A stretch of DNA of 64,000 nucleotides from Ganoderma boninense. Its lineage: Eukaryota > Basidiomycota > Agaricomycetes > Polyporales > Polyporaceae. The notes under the pieces were generated by a model. The model saw nothing but the letters and a program-made list of their open reading frames with translations, had not been told where the DNA came from and ran no database searches. Positions 22,091 through 33,304 of this stretch are shown here, piece after piece. The stretch spans positions 1,736,001 through 1,800,000 of the forward strand of contig CM035308.1 in NCBI GenBank assembly GCA_002900995.3. Reading direction: 5' to 3'. The stretch's first letter is position 1. Each line of letters begins with the position of its first letter. A program made the position numbers and the translations under genes.

Positions 22091-23761
22091 ATGGCAAGCG
22101 GCCGGCATATGTTGCGGTCGCTCTCGGCAGACGTCTCAGCCCCGCGATCGGCTGCCCCCTTTCGTCCTCTCCATCCCTCCGTCTTCGCCCTTGCCTTCGT
22201 CCTCACCGTCACCGTCATCCTCATCCTTGGCGAGCGCGGCCTCCCCAACCCTCCTAGGCCGACGCCCCACCCTCATCAGCCACCCATGCTCCCTCTCGCC
22301 CTCATCCTTGCCCTCTCGTCCTCGTCGTTCATCGTCCCCGCCTGCAGCTCCCCCGTCGACTGGCTCCGCAAGCTTGCAGGTCCCACAGGCCCTGGCAGTG
22401 CCCGAGACGACAGCAGCTGGCTCTGGGGTTGGGCATGGGCGTCGGATGGCAGCGTCTCCGTCGTTGACCGCACGCCCCCCGTCACCTTCCCCGCGCGCCC
22501 TGCCTCGTTCGGCGCGGAGCTCGCTGACCCGCTCCTCGGCTACGTGATCCCGCTCTCGTCCTTCACCGCACCGTGCCCGAAGGAACCCACGAACGACTCC
22601 AGTACCATCTTCAGTGGCTATCCGTTCGACGCAGACCCTGTACTGGGCTGTCCTGATCTGTGCATTAGCGGGGTCCATCAACCGGAGGATGCGGATACCT
22701 GGATCGCATTGGTGCAAAGGGGAGGGTGTCCCTTTGTCGAGAAGGCAAGGCAGGCGCAGAAGCTCGGAGCAAAGGCAGTTGTGGTTGGAGGAGACAGGGA
22801 TAATCCAGACGCGTTGCTGAACATGTTCAGCGAAAGTCAGTGTGTATTTGCTCCTGTGACTTGCATTCGTTGACGAGGATTTCTGCGCAGAAGATGCGTC
22901 GGACGTCACCATCGCCGCTACGTACATAAAATACTGGGATTATGTCCAACTTTCGGCCATGATCGGAACGTCCAACACTACGCATAGCGGCCTCAGGACC
23001 CTTTCCCTGCTCATCAGCACCGAGTATTCTGCATGGGAGTGGTACTCGTGAGTTTTCTTTCCGTGTCGGACATGGAGCGAGCAAACCTTGATTTGCGTAC
23101 CCACAGTCCCATCATCACCTTCATCATTATTCTCTTGCTCCCCTCCCTGCTTACATTCCTCACGCTTCTCATCCATCGTGTGCGGGCCGCTCGCGCAGCT
23201 CAACGCGATCGAGCTCCGGAAGACATTGTCCACAAGTTTCCATCCCGAGTATGGAGCGGCACAGGTTGGGAGAAGTTCGAACCTCTGTTCTCTCCCGCAG
23301 ATACTCCCAATGCCGGCCCGCCACCGGATCTCGAGCGGGGAGCTGATGCGTCATCCAGCTCGCACAACCCCCAGTTGCCGGCATGGGTTGAGGAACAGGT
23401 GGAGTGTGCGATCTGTCTGGAGATGTTCGTCAAGGGCGATCGCGTACGCGTTCTTCCCTGCTACCACCTCTTCCACATCGACGAGATTGATGAGTGGTTG
23501 ATCCATAAGAAGAAATTGGTGAGTTCCCTAGCTGTTGGGTCCTCAGATAGCAAGCGTCTCTGATTTTGTCCTAAACAGTGTCCAATCTGTAAGGCGGATG
23601 TGACGAAGCCACACTCGGAACAGCCAGCCCCTTCGGCTGAAGGGCATGGTGAACAGGCTCCGCCGTCGCGAGCCCCGTCTTCATCTGCACAAGCAGACGA
23701 ACAGACCCCTCTCCTCCAGGCCCCCTCCGCTCAGCAGGCCGATCCGTCTTCATCGTCATAA
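22091..23761 (+). CDS. PA-TM-RING E3 ubiquitin ligase
   Basis: Membrane-bound RING-H2 ubiquitin ligase of the PA-TM-RING type, working on endosomal/vacuolar membranes in known relatives. Exons 22091-22835, 22891-23047, 23107-23518, 23579-23761; 498 residues. A protease-associated domain is marked by [20 protein letters not shown] and [10 protein letters not shown] transmembrane helix follows ([20 protein letters not shown]), then the RING-H2 finger CAICLEMF ... LPCYHLFH ... CPIC; the last intron falls just before CPIC. The tail is Ser/Ala/Pro/Gln-rich with QTPLLQ. The start is ambiguous: from 22091 there are two hydrophobic stretches, whereas a Met at 22286 opens directly on a good signal peptide ([15 protein letters not shown]) and would give 433 residues. 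The shorter form fits the usual topology of the family. Confidence 0.87.
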
Positions 23762-25434
23762 CAGACAGTTGTTGGACGGATTGCGATCGCCACTCACGAC
23801 AGCCACGATCGATACCCCGGACTTGGGGCCGTTGGACCTCAGCCACATTACAGTATGTCGCCCATTGGGCCTTTATTTGTAGGTATAGTTGCCATGCTTT
23901 GGGGGAGGTGAACAGCGCAGTCCGTGTAATACATAGGTGTACTCTTTCCCAGTCCGACATATCTCCCAGTCCGAGATGAAGCCTCAAATTTCGACTCGCA
24001 CCAGACGTCCGTTGCCCTGGTTATCTTTCGTGGCAGAGGGCCGCGGACATGAGCTGTCACCCGCATAAGGGGAGGACGATGGTGCAGTCGGGGCTAGTCG
24101 GGGGTCGGACCGGAAAAGGACGAAGCTGCGGTACCGAAGAGGCGCCAGGATGACGTCTGCGGAGGAAAGAGGATGCTGCCCAATTCGGACGTAGGTTCTT
24201 GTTCTGCCCAGTTGATGCTGATCCCGTCTCGCCCAGACAGCGACACAACCCACACACAAGACTGGGCCGTCTCAAAATTCCCCCGTCCGTGTAGGCCCGA
24301 CTCATATTCGCAGGATCTGGCAGGAGAACACACACGACACGCATCAGAACCCGTCTGGCTGCCTTCTCCAACCAATTGTTTTGTTGGAAACGTGGGCCGC
24401 CCCCGTTCAGGCGCGATGCCCGATCTTATTGTCTCCCGCCATCTTCGATCGCCCATCCCTAGCCCCCCATGCCCCGCAACGCCCGCGACGATGGCGGCGA
24501 GGACAAAAGAGCGCAGGAGAAACCCATTAGAGTTGCAGCTGACTAAGCCCCAGGGGGCACATTGTTCGCCGTTCTAGTGAGCCGTCGTTCGCAGCCCGCT
24601 GCCTGGACAAGACCCATGATGCATCAAGTTCACCCGCAGATGCTCGTCGATGTACCTATAAGTATAAGACAGGCCCTGGCCACCCCATCTACCGCTGCAG
24701 CCTCCTCCACGTCGTGTCCAGAATTCTCGACCGTCACCGCTGCAGCTTCACCGGTACCCTCGGGCTGTCACTCGCGTCGGTCGTTGCGTCGATCCCCAGC
24801 TGACGCATATATCTCGGACCTTAGGTCAGGCTTGGGAGCTTTTGGTGCGCTAGCGCTGCGGTACACCACATCTCCGACTTCCTTGCTCCGCGGACGGCGA
24901 CCACTCGAACTAGGCGTTTGAACATCTGGCTCTGTTTTTGTGGCCCGGCACCCGGATCGGTTCGACCCCTCTCGCGCTCTCACACCTTCCCAGCTCCTTT
25001 CGCGCCTTCTTTGCATAAAATCGCGCTCACAAGCTGCATTTCGGCGGAGTGCTTGCGCGGCATTGTACCGCCTCGACCTCGCACTGATTCATATCGCACC
25101 GATCACTGTTTGCTCGCGGCGCACTATCCCTATTTCCTGCCGTTCGGAGCACCGGGTGACAGGGCAGAGACAATAGCTTTTGGGCAATTTCGCATAAGTA
25201 ATTCAGGTGAGCACGGTGCGCTTATCCATGCTTGTGACGAACGCTGATTGCTATCTCTTTTTTTCTTGTTTATCGCCACGGGTATCCTCCTTTCTGAATC
25301 GCACTATATATTGCCCCCTGCCGCAGGTAGAGGGCCGTCGTCGTTTCGTTCTCGACCTTCTTCCTTCCTCCTGCTCCTTCTGTATCATACCACCTTCCAA
25401 CTACAACCTGAAAAAGACTCGGAGAAGCGAAACC
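23762..25434. other. Intergenic region / CCCH gene promoter
   Basis: No gene is supported. A TATA-type element (TATATATT, 25305-25312) lies 120 bp upstream of the CCCH start codon. Short GC-rich open frames between 23950 and 24920 show no motif. Confidence 0.5.
25305..25312 (+). promoter_or_regulatory. TATA box of the CCCH zinc-finger gene
   Basis: TATATATT sits about 123 bp before the chosen ATG at 25435. Its position argues against a start codon further upstream in the same frame (25207), which would put the TATA box inside the coding sequence. Confidence 0.55.
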
Positions 25435-27584
25435 ATGCACGGAAACAGGGACGAATGTACGGACAACCAGCGTCCCGATGACAACTCTGGGCCTGCCGGC
25501 CACAAGTCGCGCCATTCTCGGTATCGGAGTGCGTTTCAGACATCCATCCCTCGGCCTTCTGCTGCGCTGACTTGTGTTTTCACCTCAGCGAAGCTCTGTC
25601 GCAACTTCCCGCTAGGCACCTGCCGCTACGGCCACAACTGCACGTACCTGCACATCGCGACCAGCACACGCTCCCCACCGCTCCCCTCCCCCGTCCCCAC
25701 CGCAGCGCGCTCGTTCTTCTATCCAACGACTCTGTCAATCCCCAGCGCGCCTGCACCTGTACGTTCCGCCTCAGCCGCATCTCAACAACGGACCGCGCCC
25801 AGTGCGCCGACGAGGGACGCCCGCCCACCCTCGGGTCCAGGAACGGGTTCGGGCCCAGGACCGCTCTCACAGACCCACGATGGGCGGACGCGCCCGTCTC
25901 GCCGGGACCAGCCTCACGCTAGCAGGAGGGCCCTCCTCCCACGCGCGCACACGCCCGCCGGCGAATATACTGCCAGCGAGTGTCCGGATGGCCAGGCCTC
26001 GAGCCCGAACTCGAACTTCAACTTCAACTTCAACTTGGGCCGGAATCAGGACCGCGCCAGTGCTAGCGCGGCGCGCATTCAGCGGTGGCGGCGCCAAGAG
26101 AGCGCGTCGCCTGCAGCCGCCTCAGAGGCAGAGGCGAGGTGCGCGCCGACCGCGGAGGCGGAGGCACGCGCGTTCCCGCCCGCGCCACCGGCGACTCCTG
26201 TGTCGGTCGCATCGCCGGGGGCGCGGTGGAAGGAGCTCGGAGGAAACATAGGAGGCGGGGCCGGAGAGAGATATAGGTGGACGGGGAACGGGGTCCTGAA
26301 GTGGGTGAACGCCACTGGTGGTTGTGGTTTGGTGTCGCCGCCTCCGCAGCAGCAGCACCAACAGCAGGTACCGTCGATGATGGCCAGGGACGCGCAAGCA
26401 CCGAAGTTGTTCAAGCATCGGAACCAGTTCTTCAAAAGTAGGTGTTTCATTAGGTTAGGATGGATAGAACTGGGGTGCTGATCGTTCGTCTGTGATGCAG
26501 CGAAACCGTGCCGGTTCTATGCGGAGCCTAGCGGGTGCATCAAGGGCGACAGATGCAACTTGTAGGTGTTCACAGAGTTAAGATTTGTTGATACGAGGGT
26601 CGCTGACTGTTCCTCTTCATTAGCATTCATGAGCACCCTGATGAAGGGCGCCATGCAAGCGGCCTCGTCGCCCCTGCGGAGGCGTATTCCGAGAGCGAGC
26701 ACGAGCCCGAACTTAGCGGTGCAGAGTCCAGCGTGCAAGACGACCCCCTCTCTCCATTGTCACCCAGCACTGCTGCCACGTCCGAGCATGTGTCGGAGCA
26801 TGCAGACGGGAAGAAGAACTTTTACCCTGTGACATGGCGGGTGGTAGGGGGTGGCGTGATGATGAGCGGCAAACGTACGTTACAAGACGTCCTCTACGGC
26901 ACGTTCCACTGACCTTATTGTCTTCTATCTATAGGGCAGGTCTGCGAGGCCTTCATGGCCGGTCGATGCTCTGAAGGCGCGGATTGTCGGTATGCTCATC
27001 CCGAGACGAGTACGTAGAGTCCAGCTTGGTTCACCTTGCTCGTTTGTTCTGGAATCTGACGTGCGCATCACTCAGGCGAGCCCGATTACCTCGCCTCGTA
27101 CCCAGAGCCCCCGCCGATGTACAGCCCTATGTCGCCGATGGTCTCCCCAGTCTACTACGCGTATCCCGTCATGTACCCAACCATCTCTCCACCTCAGCCC
27201 TTCGCGCTCCCGGCAATCTCCAGCCACATGCCCTCGGTCGCCCCCTTCCCTGCCGCAGCCATTCCTCAATCCCAAGATGAGACTGCCGAAAGCGGATACA
27301 CCCATACCGTTCTGCCAAGCTCGATGGCCTCGCCGGATATTCAGCCCAGCGGTCTCCCATATCCGGCTTACTCTCCCCATCGGGTGGTGGATGGGTCCAC
27401 GCTCGTGGATCAGAGACAGCAGTACCTGTATCCTGAAGGCGGCCTGTATGCGGAAACGCTCTTCGCAGCGCGGTCGATGGTCCGACCCGTGTCGACGCCG
27501 CCATACGCCATGCACGGGCCCGAGGCCGGGGTTGCAAGAGTGCGTCCAGACCGATCGTCCTCGCCTCTAGCGCCGCATGTCTGA
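25435..27584 (+). CDS. Triple CCCH zinc-finger protein
   Basis: Probable RNA-binding protein of 612 residues. Exons 25435-25528, 25589-26437, 26501-26561, 26624-26874, 26935-27009, 27076-27584. Three CCCH fingers are visible, each interrupted or flanked by an intron: TKLCRNFPLGTCRYGHNC(TYL)H, TKPCRFYAEPSGCIKGDRC(NFI)H and QVCEAFMAGRCSEGADC(RYA)H, i.e. C-x7/8-C-x5-C-x3-H spacing. Between fingers 1 and 2 there is a long low-complexity region with a short NF repeat and a glutamine/histidine stretch. The C-terminal third is Pro/Tyr/Ser-rich. Intron 1 is 60 nt, in frame and stop-free; its retention would insert 20 residues just before finger 1. The wide finger spacing differs from TTP-type tandem fingers. 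The RNA target is unknown. Confidence 0.88.
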
Positions 27585-28798
27585 CGATGCCCGGGTGACC
27601 TTCTACAGCTGTTCCCTGCGGAGATGCCATGACGCTTCGGAGTCTGGCGTCGCGGAAGCATTGGGAGTTGAACGCTGGTCCGACTCTGCGTCCGTTCGTG
27701 GGTTCGGGTTCTCAAGGTGCTACAGCTTCCGCGTTCAAGATGCGGCGGTGTTCCTGGGTTCTGTCATTCGAAGACATGGCTCAACCGCCGAGACGGTAGG
27801 GATGCGTGGGGCGACCACATTCGATGTTCCGGCTCATTTTACTTTCGACCTTGGCGCTTCTCGCTCCTGGCGTACGTTTCTTCCATATGTCTTTCTCTCT
27901 TTTCATTATCATCATGGACGAAGGGACACTCTCTCTTTAATCCCACGCAGCTCCGAGTCTGGTGCTGCAGTGTGAACCCACCCAGACTTGTCCCCCTACG
28001 TTATAGCTTCGTGTTCCCCGTATTCAAGTTGCCTGCACCTCATTCGTATCGTATCTATTCGTGTTGCTGTACCATCTCAGCCCCTCCCTCCCTCTACGTA
28101 CGATGTATTCTAGCATAGGATCCAGGTGTCCGTACCGGTGTTCATGTGGTTTCTTCTTCCGCTGTACTAGTCGTGTTCTTGCGGCGATGTCCCGCAGTAA
28201 TGCCGGTCGTGTCCATAGATGTTCTGTATTTGTCTCTCGATATCTCTCCTCTAGGTGCATCCATGCACTGATCAGCGTCCCCAATTCAATGTGAACATGT
28301 GCTCTCTCATTTTTGCCGGCTGTGAAGCCCTTTCTTCACTCGCTGCGGCTATGAATCTTGATAGGCTCGTAGGCTTGTCAGAGTTTCATCCTTGTCTGAT
28401 GCGTATGTTTGGGCGCGGCACGATTTTTTGACTCGAGTGTTGGTGGAGCTCTGGGACCAAGTTGGACGATGCCACTGCAAGGGAGACCCGGCGGAGGCGA
28501 CTGAATATCTTATCAGATAACGGCAGGGTGACGTCGCGGTTGTATGGATCGCGCGCGGAGCTTGCGTGCTCCTGCTTTCTTCGTCTGACTCTTCCCCCTT
28601 CTCCATCCCAGCCGCGCTTTCGGGGATCACCACGGCCTCCTGGTGGGGCACTCTCCACTTTAACTATTTAAACACCCGAGCCCTTTCTTTCACTCCGCCG
28701 CTCCCTTTCTGGCTTTGTCCCGCACACCTCCCTCCGTCTTCCTTGGCAACGCTGCCGTCCTCGTCTGCGCTCCACTCTACATCTCGTGCACTCTAGCC
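27585..28798. other. Intergenic region / heme oxygenase promoter
   Basis: No gene is supported. It holds the 3' flank of the CCCH gene and the upstream region of the heme oxygenase gene, including a weak TATTTAAA at 28665-28672, about 130 bp before its ATG. Confidence 0.5.
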
Positions 28799-30025
28799 AT
28801 GTCTACCACACAGACTTCAACAGTGGAAGTCGACCTCACACAGCCCATAGCTGTTATCCTCCGCGAAGGCACCCATGCAGCCCACGAACGCGCAGAACAC
28901 TCCAAGGGCGCACAGTTGCTCGCCCGTGGCGAGCTCGACAAGGAAGAATATGTACGCTTCCTCATGATGCTCTGGCACGTCTACGAGTGAGTTCTTCGCT
29001 CCTTCGTCTCGTTCTCCACAGCTCAAGCGTTGTGAACTATCTTCTTCAGTTCGTTCGAGCGCGCCCTCGACGAACACGCCACACACCCCGTCCTCGCCCC
29101 GACGCACAACCCAGGGCTCTTCGCCCGCTCTGCGAACCTCGCCGCCGACATCAGCTACATCCTCGAAGTCCCCGAGTCGTCGTGGCAGTCCCATCCCATC
29201 CACATCGCGCTGACGACGACCGCACAGCCGGCTGCACTCTCACGCTATGTCGCGCGGATACAGGAACTCGCATCCGGCCGTGATACCGCACGGCTTCTCG
29301 CGCACGCGTACGTCCGATACCTGGGCGACCTCTCTGGCGGCCAGTTCATCCGGCGGAGCATCTCCAAGGCGTACGACCTCGAGGTGGGCGTGGGCGGCTT
29401 GAGCTTCTTCGACTTCCGGACTTTGTCAGGGGCAGTTGGCGAGGCCGCGAATGCTGGTGAGATGAAGCGGATCAAGGAGTGGTACCGGGAGGGTATGAAC
29501 GCGGGCGTTGGGGACAATGCGGAACTTAAAGGTCAGTGTCCACGGGTTCCAGTTTTGCGGCGGGATTGGGTGCGAGGAGAGTGTGCTCACTTGCACATGA
29601 CAGGTGCGATCCTGGACGAAGCGAACGCCGCGTTTGAGTTCAACACAGCGCTGTTTGACGAACTCAAGGCACCCTCGAAGCCTAAGTCCGTTACTACGAC
29701 GGTCAATGTGGAGCTCCCTTCCCCCCTTCATTCGCCTGTCGAGTCTCCGTCGCCTCCGTCGACACCCCTCGTGGAGGATATGGGCAACTCACCTCTGCTT
29801 GCGGGAATCAAGGCGCAAGGCGGATCGAAGACAGTATACGAAGCGGAAGAGGCCCCCTCAGCAACCTACTCTGTGACATCCGTCATCGCGTTTATCGCAG
29901 CGGTCTCAATAGCGCACTTCGTCCTGGTCATCGGTGGCTTCACTGGTGCAAGGGGATTCGCCAAGCTCGAGCTTCTCACCCAGTGGCTGGACGATCTATT
30001 TGCCTCCGCGCCTGCCCAGGCGTGA
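28799..30025 (+). CDS. Heme oxygenase, C-terminally membrane-anchored
   Basis: Oxidatively opens heme to biliverdin, CO and Fe2+. 363 residues from exons 28799-28986, 29050-29531 and 29604-30025. The proximal heme ligand is His29 in THAAHERAE, matching the T-x3-H-x2-AE pattern of the family. The signature YVRYLGDLSGGQ and the distal-helix glycines follow. After the catalytic domain there is a Pro/Ser-rich linker and one hydrophobic segment (SVIAFIAAVSIAHFVLVIGG), which suggests tail anchoring in the ER as in animal and yeast enzymes. An upstream in-frame ATG at 28715 exists but would only add Ser/Pro-rich sequence, so the downstream start was preferred. Likely roles are iron recycling and stress defence. 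Confidence 0.92.
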
Positions 30026-30318
30026 CACCCTTTGTCGCGGCAGCGGACATCGACGTCATTCTATTCGGGGTTTTGGGACACGTGTATTGCGTATGCTTGA
30101 AACTGGACACGCAGTGCCTGTATATTCCGGTAGACGGGCTGCGGGTCTCCATGTTGCATGTACATACGCCTAATCTGTACTATAATCGCATGCTTCATCA
30201 TCGCACCATACCGCGAAGTTTTCAGTCCTCATTTCTGGACCTCAAAGCCGCTTGCAAACAACCAATGGTATGTACATAGTCCAAGGAACGCGTCAACGAG
30301 GCAAAAGCCGCGGAAGCT

Positions 30319-31155
30319 TCACGGCTCGACTTCGTCTCCCTTCCAGTCCCACACCCTTCCCCTCTGCTCGGCGCGAAGGCCATCCACGACCTCCGCGAGC
30401 TTCGCCGCCGCGTGCTCGGGCGAGAAGAGTTTCTCCGCGCTCACGCCCCGCCAGAAGTCCCTGCTCAGGTCGGTCTTCACCGTGCCCGGGTGCACGCCCA
30501 CCGCGATCGCGGGCAGCCGCTTCGCCTGCAGGTGCAGGTCGAACGTGCGCACGACCTGGTTGAGCGCGGCCTTGGACGCGCGGTACGAGTACCACCCGCC
30601 CAGGCGGTTGTCCGAGATCGAGCCGACGCGCGCCGAGACGTGCACCCACTTCGCCAAGGGCGCCGCGGCGGCAGGGGAGGTGGTAGCAGGAGGGAGGAAG
30701 CGCGAAAAGTGCTTGATGAGGAGCAGGTGCGCGATGACGTTCAGGCGGAACGTCTCGAGGATGTCGTCGAGCGCGAGGTCGGACGGCTGGCGCTCGGGGT
30801 GTAGCACTCCGCCTGTGAGGAATGCGGTGCGGATGAAAGACGGGGTGTCGCTGTCCGCGTCGGAGAGCTCGGGGAGGGTGTCGCTGAGCGCGTCCGCGGC
30901 GGACGCGATGCTTTCCTCGGAGGTGAGGTCGAGCGGCAAGCAGTGAAGACGCGCGGGGTCGACGTCCCGGAGCGGTTCTAAAATGTTTTCTCGGACTGAC
31001 TCGGGGCTTCGCGGGGCAGGCTGAGGATCGCTGCTCGCGGGTGGATTGGGACGGTATGTAGCGAACACTGGGAGAGAGGTTGTGCGGAGGTAGTGGCGGG
31101 TGAGCGCGAGCGACAGCCCACGCGTCGCGGGGGAGATCAGGATGAACGGAGGCAT
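30319..31155 (-). CDS. Short-chain dehydrogenase/reductase, atypical N-terminus
   Basis: Single-exon gene of 278 residues in the SDR superfamily, closest in layout to C-factor/sepiapterin-reductase-like proteins. The Rossmann fold starts at residue 1, but the glycine motif reads SPATRGLS rather than TGxxxGxG. Other landmarks are present: LPLDLTSEES after strand 4, RLNVIAHLLLIKHF, the catalytic serine region WVHVSARVGSI and the active-site YSYRASK (YxxxK), then HPGTVKTDLSR, a typical SDR segment after the catalytic helix. The start at 31155 puts the fold exactly at the N-terminus. It is convergent with the heme oxygenase gene, 293 bp apart. Substrate unknown. Confidence 0.88.
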   Translation of the reverse strand: MPPFILISPATRGLSLALTRHYLRTTSLPVFATYRPNPPASSDPQPAPRSPESVRENILEPLRDVDPARLHCLPLDLTSEESIASAADALSDTLPELSDADSDTPSFIRTAFLTGGVLHPERQPSDLALDDILETFRLNVIAHLLLIKHFSRFLPPATTSPAAAAPLAKWVHVSARVGSISDNRLGGWYSYRASKAALNQVVRTFDLHLQAKRLPAIAVGVHPGTVKTDLSRDFWRGVSAEKLFSPEHAAAKLAEVVDGLRAEQRGRVWDWKGDEVEP

Positions 31156-33304
31156 CCCGGGAGCCGTCCTTGCTTCCAGGGCTGTGTAGGGGTTAGGTAG
31201 ATGGGCTTTCTGGCAGCCTCATGAGTGATATTGCAAGAACGAGATGCACTTCGGTGCAACCCACCGCGATGTCATTGTCAGCCTCGGATCGGGGTGCTCG
31301 TATGTGATTGGAAGCTTTCAGGGATTATAGGAGGCGAGCTCGCGTCGGTTCAGTTTCGCTCCGTACTTATTTAATCGTCTGAGTGTGGGTCTTGAATCCT
31401 CACGTATTTCATGTTCTCCGCGCACACAACGAATTCGGCTGAGGGGAGGTCAAGGTCAAAGATACACGAAACGTTGAACATTGGAATAAGACAAAACGGA
31501 GGCCGAATGCCTACGTGGCTTACGTGTTCTTCGCCGTGTCCTCCGATCCAGCACAAACCTCAAGCGCTAGCTACCTCCAGGAGACGGCTGTATCATGTCC
31601 GCAGCAAAATTTATCAGATACTTGCGCACATTCTCAGGGACGCTGCTCCTCATGTACTATGAGCTGCCCTGCGGGTGGAGATGTTCAGATCTCGTCCCGC
31701 CTGAGTGTATATACGACCTACTACTCCCCGGTTATACTCATCCAACAAAAGCTGCGGAGGACTCACTAGTACCGTCTCGTTGGCGACATGGGTTCCGAAT
31801 TGATCAGAATGCGAAAGTCCCGTCGGCGAGTCTCCTCAATGCCGGGTAGAAGTGCGTAATAAGATCTCATCAGCGAGAGATCCTTTACACGCATGGGGTT
31901 GGGTCATCCGTTCAGAGACAGGCTTCAACTGTGTCGAGCCCTTCTACTAGGGAGGGGACTCTGACTTTGGTAGCCTCAGCATTAGTCGCCTGTGCGACTT
32001 GAAGGCCGCATGAAATATTGTGGAGAAAGGCATGGAGTACAATGAGCTCATCGTACGAGGAACCAAAAATCTGGCCGCTCGGGAGCGCACGACGACAAAA
32101 CTCGTGTTTTCGGGGAGGAGAGTAAAGTTGACGCTGGCGCCTACGATCGGGTCGGTGACTCGATGCTGCCAGTGGGTGTCCCAGAGTACTTTGACTGAGA
32201 AACCTTGGGCTTGCATATGGTGTCTCAGCGGTCACATTAGACCGTTGATTATGAACAAACCCACCTCTTCTGAATGGAGAGATCGTTTTCTCATAGTAGT
32301 CTCTGAACGACTTGGACCCAGCAACCCACTGGGTGGCTGTACACCGAGATGCGGGTATGTCCGATGCGGAGATCGAATGGGGATGGCTCGCGGTTTTACC
32401 GAGATTGCGAGCCTGCGCACCATCCGCTCCTCCTCACTGAACGACGTCGCCCCCGCTCCGTCGTTCACCCTACTGAGGGCGTCGACCGAAGGGCCCCGTT
32501 ATGATCCACTCCAAAGCAGAAGCTGCGGTATCCATCTGATACCACCTAGCTAATCGTACGCGCGGTGACCACAAGGGTGCCTGGTGAGTTAGTACTTATG
32601 GATATCCTCGCGTCGTTCGCAAGCGCACCGGGAGTCTTTCACATCATATGGTTGATTTCTTCACCATCGGATCGCTCGCCGAGTAGGCGTCAGTGGAGAA
32701 AACTGATATGCCCGCATTATTCGCACTGCACTGTGATGCGACCAGCGAGATCTTGCGCTCCGTTGACCTTTCGGAAACCTCGCGCAGGCTCTCGCATCTA
32801 TAGATAATCACAAAGCCTTATGGGCCCCACTATTAGTACTGGCCAGCTTGGCGATCAGCGGTCATCGGACGAGGCTCCAGACCGGTATCCGTTCTGGATT
32901 CCAGGTTGTGGCCCGACGTAAGCACTTCTGATCCGAATTACCGACTTTGGGCTTGCGCCCCCAGTACTGGCTGCTTCATCAAGCCGTATGTCAGGAAATG
33001 ACGGACCGCTTATCTTGTGCGCTTTAGCCGCCCTTGACAACCTGCAATTTTGAGTAACGCGGAACAACGTTTCATCTACTATGCGAAGAATGCGCCGCTT
33101 GAGTTTCCGGTTCTCACAATGAGGCGTCCCTGCCTCCATAGGGCCGCCTCCGAAAACATATTACATACAATCCTGCGCCGAGAGCGCAGTGCCCCAGCCA
33201 AATGTTGCGGCTCAACTCTATAACTCCAGCCATATAATTGGGACCGGGGAGGCAGGTCATGCTGGCTCCCCCTCCGACCGGGCGAAATTCGTTCCCCGGA
33301 TTCC
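31156..33304. other. Gene-poor intergenic region
   Basis: About 2.1 kb without a supported gene. A - strand stretch near 31947-32216 is open in two frames and reads protein-like (for example VKVLWDTHWQHRV), but I see no start, splice pattern or family match. It could be an old pseudogene. Confidence 0.45.

Noticed and set aside
24562..24921. 119-codon + strand frame
   Set aside because: Serine/proline-rich with no motif, in the upstream region of the CCCH gene.
31912..32235. Protein-like stretch open in two - strand frames
   Set aside because: Suggestive of a decayed gene, but no start, splice sites or family match, so it is not called.
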